Positions 10,211-18,416 of a DNA stretch of 60,340 bases are shown piece after piece. Origin of the DNA: an uncultured Lachnospiraceae bacterium (lineage in GTDB: Bacteria; Bacillota; Clostridia; Lachnospirales; Lachnospiraceae). The notes below the pieces were generated by a model. It ran no database searches and was not told the origin of the DNA. It saw only the letters and a list, made by a program, of their open reading frames with translations. Numbering within the stretch: the stretch's first letter is position 1; every line of letters begins with the position of its first letter. The translations under genes and the position numbers were made by a program. Location: NCBI GenBank assembly GCA_949840805.1, contig CATKXR010000022.1, forward strand, positions 1 through 60,340. The letters are read 5' to 3'.

Positions 10211-10224
10211 CCTGCTCTTTCTTT
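10197..10224 (+). terminator. Terminator overlapping the primase stop codon
   Basis: AGCAGGTC (10197-10204) pairs perfectly with GACCTGCT (10209-10216) around a 4-nt loop, followed by CTTTCTTT. Confidence 0.7.
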
Positions 10225-10324
10225 GCCGAGCAACAGATACTGTTTAGCCGGGATATCTTCCCGCCGTCCGTACTGCAGCGGAAGTTACTTTCCTAATAAA
10301 GACCGAAAACAGGTTCCTTTTCGT

Positions 10325-10331
10325 CATAATT
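10325..10331 (+). promoter_or_regulatory. CATAATT start element, copy 3
   Basis: Upstream of the strong ribosome binding site at 10364 and of the small gene at 10406. Confidence 0.4.
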
Positions 10332-10380
10332 AGAACAGGAATTCCTGTCCCATAAAAACGAAGAAAGGAGGTACTCCTTG

Positions 10381-10392
10381 ATGGGCACATGA
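10381..10392 (+). other. Minimal ORF (Met-Gly-Thr-stop) behind a strong ribosome binding site
   Basis: AAAGGAGG at 10364-10371 is the best ribosome binding site in this intergenic region, but it is followed at ideal spacing by ATG GGC ACA TGA. The annotated gene starts 25 nt further on with only a weak AGGA. This could be a leader mini-ORF coupling translation to the 10406 gene, or chance. Confidence 0.3.
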
Positions 10393-10405
10393 TAGGAAAT
10401 CATGG

Positions 10406-10660
10406 ATGGAAGAAGTCAAGAAAATTTCCCATGAGAAGTTTCATGCCATGCTGGAACGGATCGTGGATAATGGCCATCCCCTTACCGAGTGGTATCCGGA
10501 CTGGGATGAAGCCATGAAGCTGGCGGAGGATCCGGTTGAGAATTATGAGTTTATCATTTGGATACTGGAATCCAACCCGGACAGAGTGCTTACAGAAGAA
10601 CAGGCAGAGGTGGAACTGCTGCTTCAGGATACACTCAGGCAATGCACACAGTTTTGCTGA
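10406..10660 (+). CDS. Small acidic hypothetical protein
   Basis: 84 residues, rich in Glu/Asp and Trp (EWYPDWDEAMKLAEDPVENY), predicted all-helical and cytoplasmic, with no signal peptide or membrane segment. I do not recognise a family. The ATG at 10406 has a modest AGGA 8 nt upstream. It lies between the primase and the VirB2-like genes in an apparently separate transcription unit, and so probably has an accessory role in the element. Alternative ATG at 10402 gives only ten codons. Confidence 0.55.
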   Translation: MEEVKKISHEKFHAMLERIVDNGHPLTEWYPDWDEAMKLAEDPVENYEFIIWILESNPDRVLTEEQAEVELLLQDTLRQCTQFC

Positions 10661-10739
10661 AGAGTCAGTTATTTCTGCCATAACGATAGAATCCGGATTC
10701 GTTTCACCATAAAAGTGCGGAAAATAGAGAAAGAGATTC

Positions 10740-10746
10740 CATAATT
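10740..10746 (+). promoter_or_regulatory. CATAATT start element, copy 4
   Basis: 76 nt before the start codon of the first VirB2-like gene. Confidence 0.35.
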
Positions 10747-10821
10747 CAGTTAAGCTCCGGATGGCTTTTCCAGGATTCAGGCTGTCCGGGATTGGAAAGA
10801 GAAAAAGGAGGAAGAGATGCT

Positions 10822-11232
10822 ATGCGAATTGCTGCAGTACCCAGAAAAGAAAAAGAGCGTTCAGGAAAGGAGAAACCGTTTCATCCCTTGACTAAGGGAA
10901 TGTATATGGCAAAGAAAGCAGTGAAGATGGCTGTGGTCTGTGTGACCTATGGACTGTGCCGGTTACATGCCTTTGCCATGTCAGGATTAAATAAAACCTA
11001 TACCATTGCGGATACCACCAATTTTAATCCGGAAGCCATGATCTTAAACCTTGCGTTCTGGATCTCAAGGCTGGTGGGAATCGGGATGCTGGTATGGGGG
11101 ATCTACGGCTATGTAACAGCCAGAAAAGACGGGGAGGCCGAGTCCATGAACGGAGCCCTGGGAAAGCTGATTTCCGGCTGCGTCCTGATTGCCATGCCAA
11201 GCGTCATGAAGGGGCTGGGAATCCTTTCTTAG
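10822..11232 (+). CDS. VirB2/TrbC-like small membrane protein 1 (putative conjugative pilin-type subunit)
   Basis: 136 residues from the ATG at 10822, chosen because AGGAGG sits 10 nt upstream; an in-frame ATG at 10792 has no such site. The layout is a basic N-terminus, a signal-like hydrophobic segment (MAVVCVTYGLCRLHAFAM), a short polar loop, then two hydrophobic helices: LAFWISRLVGIGMLVWGIYG and a C-terminal GKLISGCVLIAMPSVMKGLG. This is the shape of VirB2/TrbC pilins and of the small membrane proteins that precede the VirB6-like gene in Clostridia ICEs. It is homologous to the next gene (LVWGIYGYVTARKDG versus LMWGIYGMVTAKKDG). It is followed by its own terminator. Confidence 0.65.
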   Translation: MRIAAVPRKEKERSGKEKPFHPLTKGMYMAKKAVKMAVVCVTYGLCRLHAFAMSGLNKTYTIADTTNFNPEAMILNLAFWISRLVGIGMLVWGIYGYVTARKDGEAESMNGALGKLISGCVLIAMPSVMKGLGILS

Positions 11233-11257
11233 AAAACGTAAGGTTACTGATCCTATG

Positions 11258-11289
11258 AAATCCGGCATCCAGGCGGTGCCGGATTTTTC
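11258..11289 (+). terminator. Rho-independent terminator
   Basis: AAATCCGGCA (11258-11267) pairs with TGCCGGATTT (11277-11286), continuing into T residues. It separates the two VirB2-like paralogs. Confidence 0.75.
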
Positions 11290-11379
11290 GGATATCTTAG
11301 GCCCTTAAGAACGATTTGGTGTGAATCATGGCAAAACCCTGGTTCCGGTTTATCCGGGTCAGGAAGATGGGAGAAAGGG

Positions 11380-11730
11380 ATGAGCAGATGGAAAAGGGAT
11401 ATTCCCCTGGCAGTCTATGGGGGTGTCTTTTACAGGAATTGTATCCGGACAAGGCTGTGTACTTACGCGGTGACCATAGGCCCGAACGTAAAGGCCAGTG
11501 ATTTTGACACGTATTCTATTGCGCAGTTTCAGAGTTTGGTACTTAATATCATATTCTGGTTTTTGAGAGTGACCGGCGTGGTGGTGCTGATGTGGGGCAT
11601 TTATGGTATGGTTACGGCAAAAAAGGACGGGGATGCGGATTCCATCAACCAGGCCATGATGAAGTGTATCTTCGGCGCAGTTTTTCTGTGCATGCCGGGA
11701 ATCCTGAAGGCTTTAAAAATCATTGTGTGA
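11380..11730 (+). CDS. VirB2/TrbC-like small membrane protein 2
   Basis: 116 residues, paralogous to the 10822 product. The N-terminal hydrophobic segment is weaker. The two core helices are conserved (LVLNIIFWFLRVTGVVVLMWGIYG and CIFGAVFLCMPGILKALKIIV), with the same charged turn TAKKDGDADSINQAMMK between them. It is 15 nt upstream of the VirB6-like gene and probably co-transcribed with it, PrgI and VirB4. The duplication of this small subunit, with a terminator between the copies, may allow different levels of the two forms. Confidence 0.65.
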   Translation: MSRWKRDIPLAVYGGVFYRNCIRTRLCTYAVTIGPNVKASDFDTYSIAQFQSLVLNIIFWFLRVTGVVVLMWGIYGMVTAKKDGDADSINQAMMKCIFGAVFLCMPGILKALKIIV

Positions 11731-11745
11731 AGGAGGGAACAGCCA

Positions 11746-13050
11746 GTGGCAGGAAAAAGGAGATGGAAAGGGACAGTTGTGGCTCTGTGTTCCATGTTGT
11801 TGATAGGTACGCCTGTGACAGCCCATGGGGCGGTGTCCGAAACGGCAGATGAGCTGCTTTCTGTCAGCAGCACCATCCCGCAGCCGGATGATACCGGCGC
11901 AGAGGATACGGATGCCACAGAGAAGAGAGACAAGATTATCGCGTATCTAAGGGCTCACCTGGATGAGGCAGAGGAGGATGCAACGGTTCAGGGAGGCTAT
12001 GCCATCATTGACGCTGCCATCCGGGAGGCAGAGTTAAACACAACGGTTGCCACAGTATGGAAAAATTATTTTAAAGAGGAGGCTATGGCTCTGGGCATTG
12101 ATTTTGAATCCGTCAAATATACGATGGTAGACCCGGACACCGGGCTTACTGCGGCCGGAACCACCGGAACAAAGAAGAGCGATGTGGAGAAAGCGGCGGA
12201 GAAGGTGAATATTCTGACCTGGAATACCAAAACAGACTCCCAGGGAAATGCCATCAGCAAGATCAACCGGGGCATGATTTCTGAAATATTGGATGCTTTT
12301 GATGTGCAGGGGAGCCTGATGACCAGTTTTACCAGGCCGATCCAGGCCTTAGCCATTGCGCTGGCCATTACCTTTGGCTGCTCCCAGCTGCTTGTGATGG
12401 TCACGGACCGGAACTTAAGCAGCGAGGCGCTGCAGAGGGAATTTATCAAGCTGCTGTTTGGAGTCTGGTTCATCTATAATTACAAGTTCTTTACCCTGAT
12501 CATTATCCGTATGGGAACCTTGGTGGTGTCAAGCGTTCAGCTGGCAATCGGAAACCATGGGGCTTCCTCCGTTCAGTACACCATCGTGAAAGCCTTCAAC
12601 ACCATGCTGACAAACAGTACCATTACCCAGATTGAGTATAACTGGTTTACCAATACCGGGGCTTCGATTATGAATATCGGGTCCAGCCTGTCCGGGGCTT
12701 TTGGCTCCCTGACCTCGTTATTTGGGAACGGGATTGTGCAGCTTGCCTCCTCCTTGGTGGTGTATGCGGTAGCCATAGAGATCGCGGTCCGGTATGTATT
12801 TACACCCCTTGCCATCGCGGATCTCTATTCGGAACGGTTCCGCAGCAATGGCTGGATGTGGCTGAAGAAATTATTTGCCTGCGCGCTGCAGGGGGCGGTA
12901 ATCTACATTATCATTTTCGCCACGGATATTTTTAAGAACAGCCTTCATGCCAGCTTTTCCGTCATCACCAACACAGCCATTAACCTTACCATGATCGGAA
13001 TGTTTGCCAAATCCCGCCAGGTTGCAAACGACATCATTGGAGTCCATTAA
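11746..13050 (+). CDS. VirB6/TrbL-like conjugal transfer membrane protein
   Basis: 434 residues from GTG at 11746, preceded by GAAGGAGGGA. Residues 1-29 are a signal peptide ending near AHG-AV. A soluble extracellular region (30-190) is followed by at least five hydrophobic segments at about 198-219, 235-270 (two helices), 329-360, 375-396 and 407-421. This is the architecture of VirB6/TrbL channel components of Gram-positive type IV secretion systems, and its position immediately before PrgI and VirB4 matches. It would form part of the inner channel for DNA transfer. The next gene starts 19 nt downstream. Confidence 0.75.
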   Translation: MAGKRRWKGTVVALCSMLLIGTPVTAHGAVSETADELLSVSSTIPQPDDTGAEDTDATEKRDKIIAYLRAHLDEAEEDATVQGGYAIIDAAIREAELNTTVATVWKNYFKEEAMALGIDFESVKYTMVDPDTGLTAAGTTGTKKSDVEKAAEKVNILTWNTKTDSQGNAISKINRGMISEILDAFDVQGSLMTSFTRPIQALAIALAITFGCSQLLVMVTDRNLSSEALQREFIKLLFGVWFIYNYKFFTLIIIRMGTLVVSSVQLAIGNHGASSVQYTIVKAFNTMLTNSTITQIEYNWFTNTGASIMNIGSSLSGAFGSLTSLFGNGIVQLASSLVVYAVAIEIAVRYVFTPLAIADLYSERFRSNGWMWLKKLFACALQGAVIYIIIFATDIFKNSLHASFSVITNTAINLTMIGMFAKSRQVANDIIGVH

Positions 13051-13069
13051 AGGAAGGGGAGTAGATCAG

Positions 13070-13531
13070 ATGATTATTATGCCGGTACCCAAGGATATCC
13101 GGAATGTGAAAGCAAAATTTATCGGCCCTTTTACCCGCCGCCAGACCTATGCCCTGGTGCCGGCAGGGCTGATTGCCGTGGGGCTTTATACGCTTTTTAA
13201 CAGATATGTTTCATCGGAATCCCTGATCGGCCTGATTGCAGCCTTGGATACGCCGATTATCGCCTGCGGATTCATTGATGTCTACGGCATGCCTTTGTGG
13301 GTATTTGCCAAGGATGTGGCAATCACTAAATGCCTGGCTCCCAAGCACAGACTCTACGCCACGGAAAACACTTACGGCGCATATGCCGGACAGAACTGCA
13401 TTACTTATGAGTATTTTGACGGGGATATGGAAGATTATTCCGGAAAGAAACGGAAGCGAAAAAAGAAGCTGAATAAAAAGCGGCTGGAACGGTTTTTAAC
13501 GGACAACCCGGAATTAAAGCCGATAGAATGA
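13070..13531 (+). CDS. PrgI family conjugal transfer protein
   Basis: 153 residues from the ATG at 13070, chosen because AGGAAGGGGAG precedes it; a longer frame from 13004 would overlap the upstream gene. The start MPVPKDI is characteristic of PrgI family proteins. Two membrane segments (about 28-45 and 54-75) are followed by a cytoplasmic, very basic C-terminus (KKRKRKKKLNKKR). PrgI proteins are small T4SS components encoded directly before the VirB4 ATPase, as here. Confidence 0.85.
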   Translation: MIIMPVPKDIRNVKAKFIGPFTRRQTYALVPAGLIAVGLYTLFNRYVSSESLIGLIAALDTPIIACGFIDVYGMPLWVFAKDVAITKCLAPKHRLYATENTYGAYAGQNCITYEYFDGDMEDYSGKKRKRKKKLNKKRLERFLTDNPELKPIE

Positions 13532-13547
13532 GGAGAGGAGGAGAACC

Positions 13548-16160
13548 ATGTTTGGACCCAAAAAACGTCAGCCAGGGAAAGACGTGACAGAAATCAGCAA
13601 AGCCAGCTCACAAAAAGCCGGTACGGATATTGACAAACAGATTCAGGATTTTTCCGGTGACGTGGGAAAGATGGAGTTTGATAAGAAGAAGGAGGCAAAA
13701 GAGAAAAGTCTGGACAGAGGCAGAACAAAACGCACGAAGAAGACAAAGCAGAACCGTATCCGGTCGATTCAGGTGCCCAAAACGGTCCAGCAGTCCATTC
13801 CCTATAAGCGGGTATATATCAACGGCATGATGGAGCCGGAGGAGGGAATCTTTACAAAGAGCTACCGCCTTACGGACGCCAATTTCCGTACCACCACCCA
13901 GGAAGCCCAGGATGAGATGTACTTTGCCTACGGGGATCTGCTGAACTACTTTTCACCGGACATGCGGCCCCAGCTGGTGATTTTTAACCGGAGCATTGAT
14001 AAGGAAAAATTCAAGGAGGAGACCCTGTTTGCGGAACAGGATGACATCTATAATGGCCTTCGGAAGGATTTAAACCAGGTCCTGCTTTCCAAGATCAGCG
14101 AGGGGCAGAGCAACATTATCCAGGAAAAGTATCTGGTGGTTTCCGTCAAGGCGGAGAACATCGAAACGGCTTTCGGCACCTTTTCCCGGATTGACGGGGA
14201 AGTGTCAGCCAGAATCAAGGCCATCAATGAGGCTTCCACGGACCCTATGGAATTGCAGGAGCGGCTGGAGGTGCTTTACAATATCTACAATCAGGATACG
14301 GAGGTTCCCTTTTTTAAGAAAATGAACATTGACGGCAATGAAGCCCGGTCCTTTGACATAGAGTGGATGCATCAGCTGGGGCTTACCACCAAAGACATCA
14401 TCGGGCCCAGCTCCATGGCCTTTGAGAATGACTATTTCCGCCTGGGAGATAAATTCGGACGCGCATTATTCTTAAAAAACCTTCCCACCCAGCTTTCGGC
14501 GGAGGTACTGACGGATATCGCCAACATTCCCTGCAATGCCATCACCAGCGTCCATTTCTCGCCTATGCGCCAGGATGAGGCCATCAAGCTGGTGAGGAAT
14601 CAAATGTTGGAGATCAACCGGAATATGGCGGAAGCGGCCAAGCGGGCGGCAAAGGCCGGGCTGGGGGCTGACCTGGTGTCGCCGGATCTTATGCAGTCGA
14701 AAAAGGACGCGGATAAGGCCTATGATGATATTACGGTGCGGGATCAGAAGACCATCCTTATGTCGGTTGTGGTGACCGTGTTTGCCGATGATATGGAGGA
14801 TCTGGACAAATACACAAAGATGGCCCAGAATAACGCGGAAAAGCATTTATGCACCCTCATGAAACTCAATTCCCAGCAGGAGAGGGGATTCCAGTCCTGC
14901 CTACCCCTGGGAAACAACAAAATCTGGGCAAACCGGCTGATGAATACGGAGGCCGCCGCCCTTTTTATCCCGTTTGAGTCACAGGAGCTTGTGCAGGCCG
15001 GAGGAAACTATTACGGAGTAAACGCCACAAGCCGGAACCTGATTATGATCAACAGGCTCAAGGGGCAGAACTCAAACGGGTTGATACTCGGCATGCCGGG
15101 ATCGGGGAAATCCTTCAGCGCCAAGCTGGAAATGACCCAGGTTTTCCTCTCCAGTGACAAGAACGAGATCTTTGTCATAGATCCCCAGGCTGAGTACCGC
15201 CCCTTATGTGAATCTCTGGGAGGACAGGTAATCCGAATCGCTCCGGGCTCGGACACCCACATCAATCCCTTTGATATGGATATCAGCAAGGATAAGACCA
15301 GCGATGATCCGGTGACCGTGAAATCCGACTATATCTGTTCCATCTGTGAAAATGCCATTGGGGGCCATATGGGGCTGAATCCGGTTCAGATTTCCGTCAT
15401 TGACCGGTGTGTCAGGATTCTGTATGAGCCCTACCTGACTCATATGGACAGGCTGAGGCAGAAAGGAATCGACAGGACCTGTGACCGTGAGAGGTCACCT
15501 ACCTTTCAGGATTTTTACCGGCTCTTAAAAAAGCAGCCGGAGCCGGAGGCAGAATATATCCGGCTGGCCATAGAGAAATACTGCGTGGGGTCCTACAATA
15601 CCTTTGCCTTTCAGACAAACGTAGACACCAACAACCGGTTTGTGGTGTATGATATCCGGGATATCGGCACTGGCATGAATGAGATGGGGATGCAGGTGTG
15701 CCTGAATGACATCTGGAACCGGACTATCGCCAATAAGGCCAGGGGAATCCGTACCTGGATTTATATTGATGAGCTGTATGTCCTTACCCAGTCGGAGAGC
15801 TGCGCAAGGTTTCTGATGTATATGTGGAAGCAGTTTCGAAAGTACGGAGGGGTTCCCACAGGGATTACCCAGAATATCGAGGATCTTTTGATGAACCGGG
15901 AGTCCAGGGGGATTATCAACAACAGTCCGTTTATTTTAATGCTGAACCAGTCTGCCGAGGACCGGAATGAAATCGGGGCCATGCTTCATATTTCGGAGGC
16001 CCAGTTAAATTATATTAAGAACGCGGATTCCGGCCAGGGGCTGATTTACAGCGGGAAAGCTATTGTGCCTTTTATCAATAAATTTCCCCATGGAAATTTG
16101 CTGTACAGGGTGATTAGTACGAATCCGAATGATCAGACGGGAGGTGCTGCTGTTCAGTGA
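13548..16160 (+). CDS. virB4: VirB4/TraE-type conjugation ATPase
   Basis: 870 residues. A basic N-terminal extension (residues 1-75) precedes the CagE/TrbE/VirB domain. The Walker A motif GMPGSGKS lies near residues 515-522 and the Walker B segment WIYIDELYVL near 736-745; a later glutamine-containing motif (GITQNIEDLL) is the usual sensor in this family. Length fits the family (about 800-900). It energises assembly and substrate transfer through the type IV secretion channel at the membrane. AGGAGAGGAGGAG precedes the ATG. The conjugation operon ends here; NlpC/P60 hydrolase, relaxase and coupling protein are not adjacent. Confidence 0.92.
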   Translation: MFGPKKRQPGKDVTEISKASSQKAGTDIDKQIQDFSGDVGKMEFDKKKEAKEKSLDRGRTKRTKKTKQNRIRSIQVPKTVQQSIPYKRVYINGMMEPEEGIFTKSYRLTDANFRTTTQEAQDEMYFAYGDLLNYFSPDMRPQLVIFNRSIDKEKFKEETLFAEQDDIYNGLRKDLNQVLLSKISEGQSNIIQEKYLVVSVKAENIETAFGTFSRIDGEVSARIKAINEASTDPMELQERLEVLYNIYNQDTEVPFFKKMNIDGNEARSFDIEWMHQLGLTTKDIIGPSSMAFENDYFRLGDKFGRALFLKNLPTQLSAEVLTDIANIPCNAITSVHFSPMRQDEAIKLVRNQMLEINRNMAEAAKRAAKAGLGADLVSPDLMQSKKDADKAYDDITVRDQKTILMSVVVTVFADDMEDLDKYTKMAQNNAEKHLCTLMKLNSQQERGFQSCLPLGNNKIWANRLMNTEAAALFIPFESQELVQAGGNYYGVNATSRNLIMINRLKGQNSNGLILGMPGSGKSFSAKLEMTQVFLSSDKNEIFVIDPQAEYRPLCESLGGQVIRIAPGSDTHINPFDMDISKDKTSDDPVTVKSDYICSICENAIGGHMGLNPVQISVIDRCVRILYEPYLTHMDRLRQKGIDRTCDRERSPTFQDFYRLLKKQPEPEAEYIRLAIEKYCVGSYNTFAFQTNVDTNNRFVVYDIRDIGTGMNEMGMQVCLNDIWNRTIANKARGIRTWIYIDELYVLTQSESCARFLMYMWKQFRKYGGVPTGITQNIEDLLMNRESRGIINNSPFILMLNQSAEDRNEIGAMLHISEAQLNYIKNADSGQGLIYSGKAIVPFINKFPHGNLLYRVISTNPNDQTGGAAVQ

Positions 16161-16180
16161 GGAAAGGAGAAATCTTCCTC

Positions 16181-16240
16181 TTGACATACAGAACAAATGT
16201 TCGTATAATAATCCTATAGGAAAACCGAACGTACATTCGA
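16181..16240 (+). promoter_or_regulatory. Consensus sigma-A promoter carrying two LexA (SOS) boxes
   Basis: TTGACA (16181-16186), 17-nt spacer, TATAAT (16204-16209). The spacer contains GAACAAATGTTC (16191-16202), a full match to the Gram-positive LexA box GAACRNRYGTTC. A second near-match, GAACGTACATTC (16227-16238), lies at the start of the transcript. A ribosome binding site (AGGAGG, 16250-16255) and ATG 16265 follow. This arrangement should be tightly repressed by LexA and induced by DNA damage. Confidence 0.75.
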
Positions 16241-16264
16241 ATACGATACAGGAGGTAATGTCTT

Positions 16265-16540
16265 ATGATGATCACAAAAGATACCATAAACCAGGTTACA
16301 TTTGAAAATGAAGACGCGAGGCTGCTGATTTTAGACGTTGTAAGCCATACCGGCGCCTGTTTATATTACTTTGATACCGATATTGAGATTACGGTTTTTA
16401 TGGCCTTTAAGATACGGGAGAGAGCGTATAAGGCAGACAGGAAGGAAGCGTTTTATAGCGTTTCCCTGCTTGATGCTAAGCATATACCGTTTAGAAAGCC
16501 CAGAAATCGCTCAGCGCAGCTTTGTGCATTGAGATGTTGA
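16265..16540 (+). CDS. Small SOS-promoter-driven protein of unknown function
   Basis: 91 residues from the ATG at 16265 with AGGAGG at ideal spacing, directly behind the double LexA-box promoter. It has an acidic N-terminal half and a basic C-terminus (AFKIRERAYKADRKEAF, HIPFRKPRNRS). No membrane segment or recognised domain. Its last codons overlap the start of the following XRE-type ORF, so the two are probably translationally coupled. The final residues (SAQLCALRC) look unstructured and could reflect a frameshift fusion with the next gene. Confidence 0.55.
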   Translation: MMITKDTINQVTFENEDARLLILDVVSHTGACLYYFDTDIEITVFMAFKIRERAYKADRKEAFYSVSLLDAKHIPFRKPRNRSAQLCALRC

Positions 16541-16752
16541 GGAAGGACGGGCATTTAAACCAGACAGAGATTACCAGAGTTCTTTCTATCTCCCAGAGAA
16601 GTTACTCTTATTATGAGATCGGGGATAAGAACATTTCGCTGGATATCTTATGTAAATTTTCCAGATTCCACAATATATCCATTGATTATTTGCTGAATGT
16701 TACAGATGAGAGGGAACCTTATTCACCGAAAAAAGGGGAATCAGGTCTTTGA
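16522..16752 (+). CDS. XRE/Cro-C1 type helix-turn-helix regulator, short
   Basis: Up to 76 residues from TTG 16522; an internal ATG at 16534 is the alternative. The sequence HLNQTEITRVLSISQRSYS followed by YYEIGDKNISLDILCKFS and YLLNVTDE is the classic HTH_XRE fold (helices 2-3 recognise DNA, and YLL closes the domain). The usual first helix is short, and there is no own ribosome binding site, so translation is likely coupled to the 16265 gene, which overlaps it. Probably a repressor controlled by the SOS promoter; it may be slightly N-terminally decayed. Confidence 0.6.
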   Translation: MCIEMLRKDGHLNQTEITRVLSISQRSYSYYEIGDKNISLDILCKFSRFHNISIDYLLNVTDEREPYSPKKGESGL

Positions 16753-16769
16753 TGTTGAGTGGATATGAA

Positions 16770-16798
16770 TTGACATCACTAAAATAACATATTATAAT
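16770..16798 (+). promoter_or_regulatory. Perfect-consensus sigma-A promoter of the toxin-antitoxin pair
   Basis: TTGACA (16770-16775), 17-nt spacer, TATAAT (16793-16798), about 64 nt before the antitoxin ATG. Confidence 0.75.
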
Positions 16799-16861
16799 GG
16801 TAACAAAGAAACCAAGAAAATCATATTATTTGGAAAATTTAAAGCGATAGAGGTGATTCGT

Positions 16862-17224
16862 ATGGCAGCAGCGGGCAGTTTTTTAGCAGAAAGAAAGATT
16901 ATTAGCGTATCTACAAAGCGTCAGGTTACCATACCTCAAAAGTTTTTTGACTTGCTGGGTTTTCAGAATGAGGCTGAATGTATCTTAAAGGATGATGGGA
17001 TATTCATTCGTCCGGTGCGTATGGGAGGAAGTGAGTTTGCAGAGAACATTCTGGAAGATCTGATCGCGCAAGGATATTCTGGCAAAGAACTTTTGGAAAA
17101 ATTTAAAGAGCAAAGCAAAAAAATCCGCCCGGCAGTCGTACAGCTTATGGTAGAGGCAGACGAAATCGCGAAAAGCGGAAAAGCTACTTCTTTGGATGAG
17201 TTGTTTGGTACGGAGGATTCATAG
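16862..17224 (+). CDS. AbrB/MazE-type antitoxin
   Basis: 120 residues from ATG 16862 (AGAGGTG precedes it; GTG 16853 is a weaker alternative). The N-terminal half has the swapped-hairpin AbrB/SpoVT signature: ISVSTKRQVTIPQKFFDLLGF, then ILKDDGIFIRPVR. This is the DNA-binding fold of many antitoxins. The C-terminal half is a charged helical region (GYSGKELLEKFKEQSKKI) that would wrap the toxin. It is immediately followed by the toxin gene with no spacing, as expected for a type II operon. It likely autoregulates the promoter at 16770 together with the toxin. Confidence 0.8.
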   Translation: MAAAGSFLAERKIISVSTKRQVTIPQKFFDLLGFQNEAECILKDDGIFIRPVRMGGSEFAENILEDLIAQGYSGKELLEKFKEQSKKIRPAVVQLMVEADEIAKSGKATSLDELFGTEDS

Positions 17225-17515
17225 ATGTATGAAATGCGATATTCCAATGCCGCGCAACGGTACTTTAAAAAGATAAAAGAAAAAGGACTAAAAACGGCAT
17301 TTAGAAAAGCTCTGGAGACCATAAGCGAGAATCCATATTGCGGTACTCTGAAAGCAGGAGATCTGGCGGGAATTTATGGGTATGATGTTTTTTATAATCG
17401 AACCAATTATGAAATTTCCTATCGCATTTATGAAGAAGACGATAAAATTGTCGTTGTTATTATGGCAGGAACAAGAGAGAATTTTTATCATGAATTGAAA
17501 CGATATTTGAACTGA
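17225..17515 (+). CDS. RelE/ParE-family toxin
   Basis: 96 residues, starting right after the antitoxin stop codon (TAG ATG). RelE/ParE hallmarks are the N-terminal helix Y(S)NAAQRYFKKIKEKG, the helix ALETISENPYCG, the strand pair LAGIYGYDVFYNRTNYEISYRI, then KIVVVIMAGTRENFY with a terminal basic helix. Toxins of this fold are mRNA interferases or gyrase poisons; which one cannot be told here. It probably stabilises the element. A strong terminator follows. Confidence 0.8.
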   Translation: MYEMRYSNAAQRYFKKIKEKGLKTAFRKALETISENPYCGTLKAGDLAGIYGYDVFYNRTNYEISYRIYEEDDKIVVVIMAGTRENFYHELKRYLN

Positions 17516-17532
17516 AACGATTATCCGGTTGA

Positions 17533-17571
17533 GCACCGAAGTTAAATTAGGATTGGCTTCGGTGCCTTTTT
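17533..17571 (+). terminator. Terminator of the toxin-antitoxin operon
   Basis: GCACCGAAG (17533-17541) pairs with CTTCGGTGC (17557-17565), followed by CTTTTT. Confidence 0.8.
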
Positions 17572-17687
17572 ATGCAAACGGGCGCCCAGAGAAAATATGT
17601 CAGCCAGAGCTGACGGGGTGCCTGGCGTGCGAGAAGGGAAAGGCTTCCCTATTCGATTGCACAGGCCTCCGAAATGATATCCTGAAG

Positions 17688-18416
17688 TTATTTTTTACTG
17701 GCTTTCACCAATAACATCATGGGACGGCGCAATTCGTCTTTCATTCCCGGGATACGCATCATTTCTTCTGGAGGCTTTGCTTCCTCTACCACTTCAAGTT
17801 CAAAGCCGTTATTCAATAATCCCATCAATATTTGTGTGAGTGTGTGGTGCTGCTTTACTACATCACACCCTAAAAAGTGGGTCTTTCGTTCTCCAGGGAT
17901 GAAATATTGATCAACCGGCCAGTACTGAGGCGTTCCGGCTTCTGTGTAAATCCAGTCCTGCCCAACTCCTGCAGTAAAAACAGGATGTTCGATATTAAAG
18001 ATAAATACTCCGCCTGGTTTCAATGTTCGGTATACGTTTTGAAATATTTTCTCAATATTCTCAATATAGTGCAGAGCCAGATTGGAAACGACACAATCCC
18101 ACATATTTTCCGGGTATTCATATTCCTCAATTCCGCAGACACGATACTCGATTTGTTTTTCTGCGTTTCTCTTCCTGGCCTCTTCAATCATTTTTTGGCT
18201 AAGGTCAATCCCTAATACCTGTGCAGCTTCTTGTTTTGCCGCAAAGGTACAATGCCAGCCATAGCCGCATCCCAAATCGAGTACAGTTTTCCCTTGCAGC
18301 GGAGGAAACAGGGGTTTTAGCTGATGCCATTCTCCGGCAGCGCTTAGGCCCTCCTGACTGCGGGACATTTTTGCGTATTCTTCAAAAAATCGCTCATCAT
18401 CATATTCGTTTTTCAT
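17688..18416 (-). CDS. Class I SAM-dependent methyltransferase
   Basis: 242 residues starting at ATG 18416, with AGGAAGAG upstream on the minus strand; the longer frame to 18506 lacks a site. Motif I VLDLGCGYGWH is at residues 45-55, motif II ends in LGIDLS, and the later CVVSNLALHYIENIEKIFQN and PGGVFIFNIEHP match the Methyltransf_11/25 families. These are typically small-molecule methyltransferases; the substrate is not evident. It is encoded against the direction of the surrounding element genes, so it was probably acquired separately as cargo. Confidence 0.85.
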   Translation of the reverse strand: MKNEYDDERFFEEYAKMSRSQEGLSAAGEWHQLKPLFPPLQGKTVLDLGCGYGWHCTFAAKQEAAQVLGIDLSQKMIEEARKRNAEKQIEYRVCGIEEYEYPENMWDCVVSNLALHYIENIEKIFQNVYRTLKPGGVFIFNIEHPVFTAGVGQDWIYTEAGTPQYWPVDQYFIPGERKTHFLGCDVVKQHHTLTQILMGLLNNGFELEVVEEAKPPEEMMRIPGMKDELRRPMMLLVKASKK

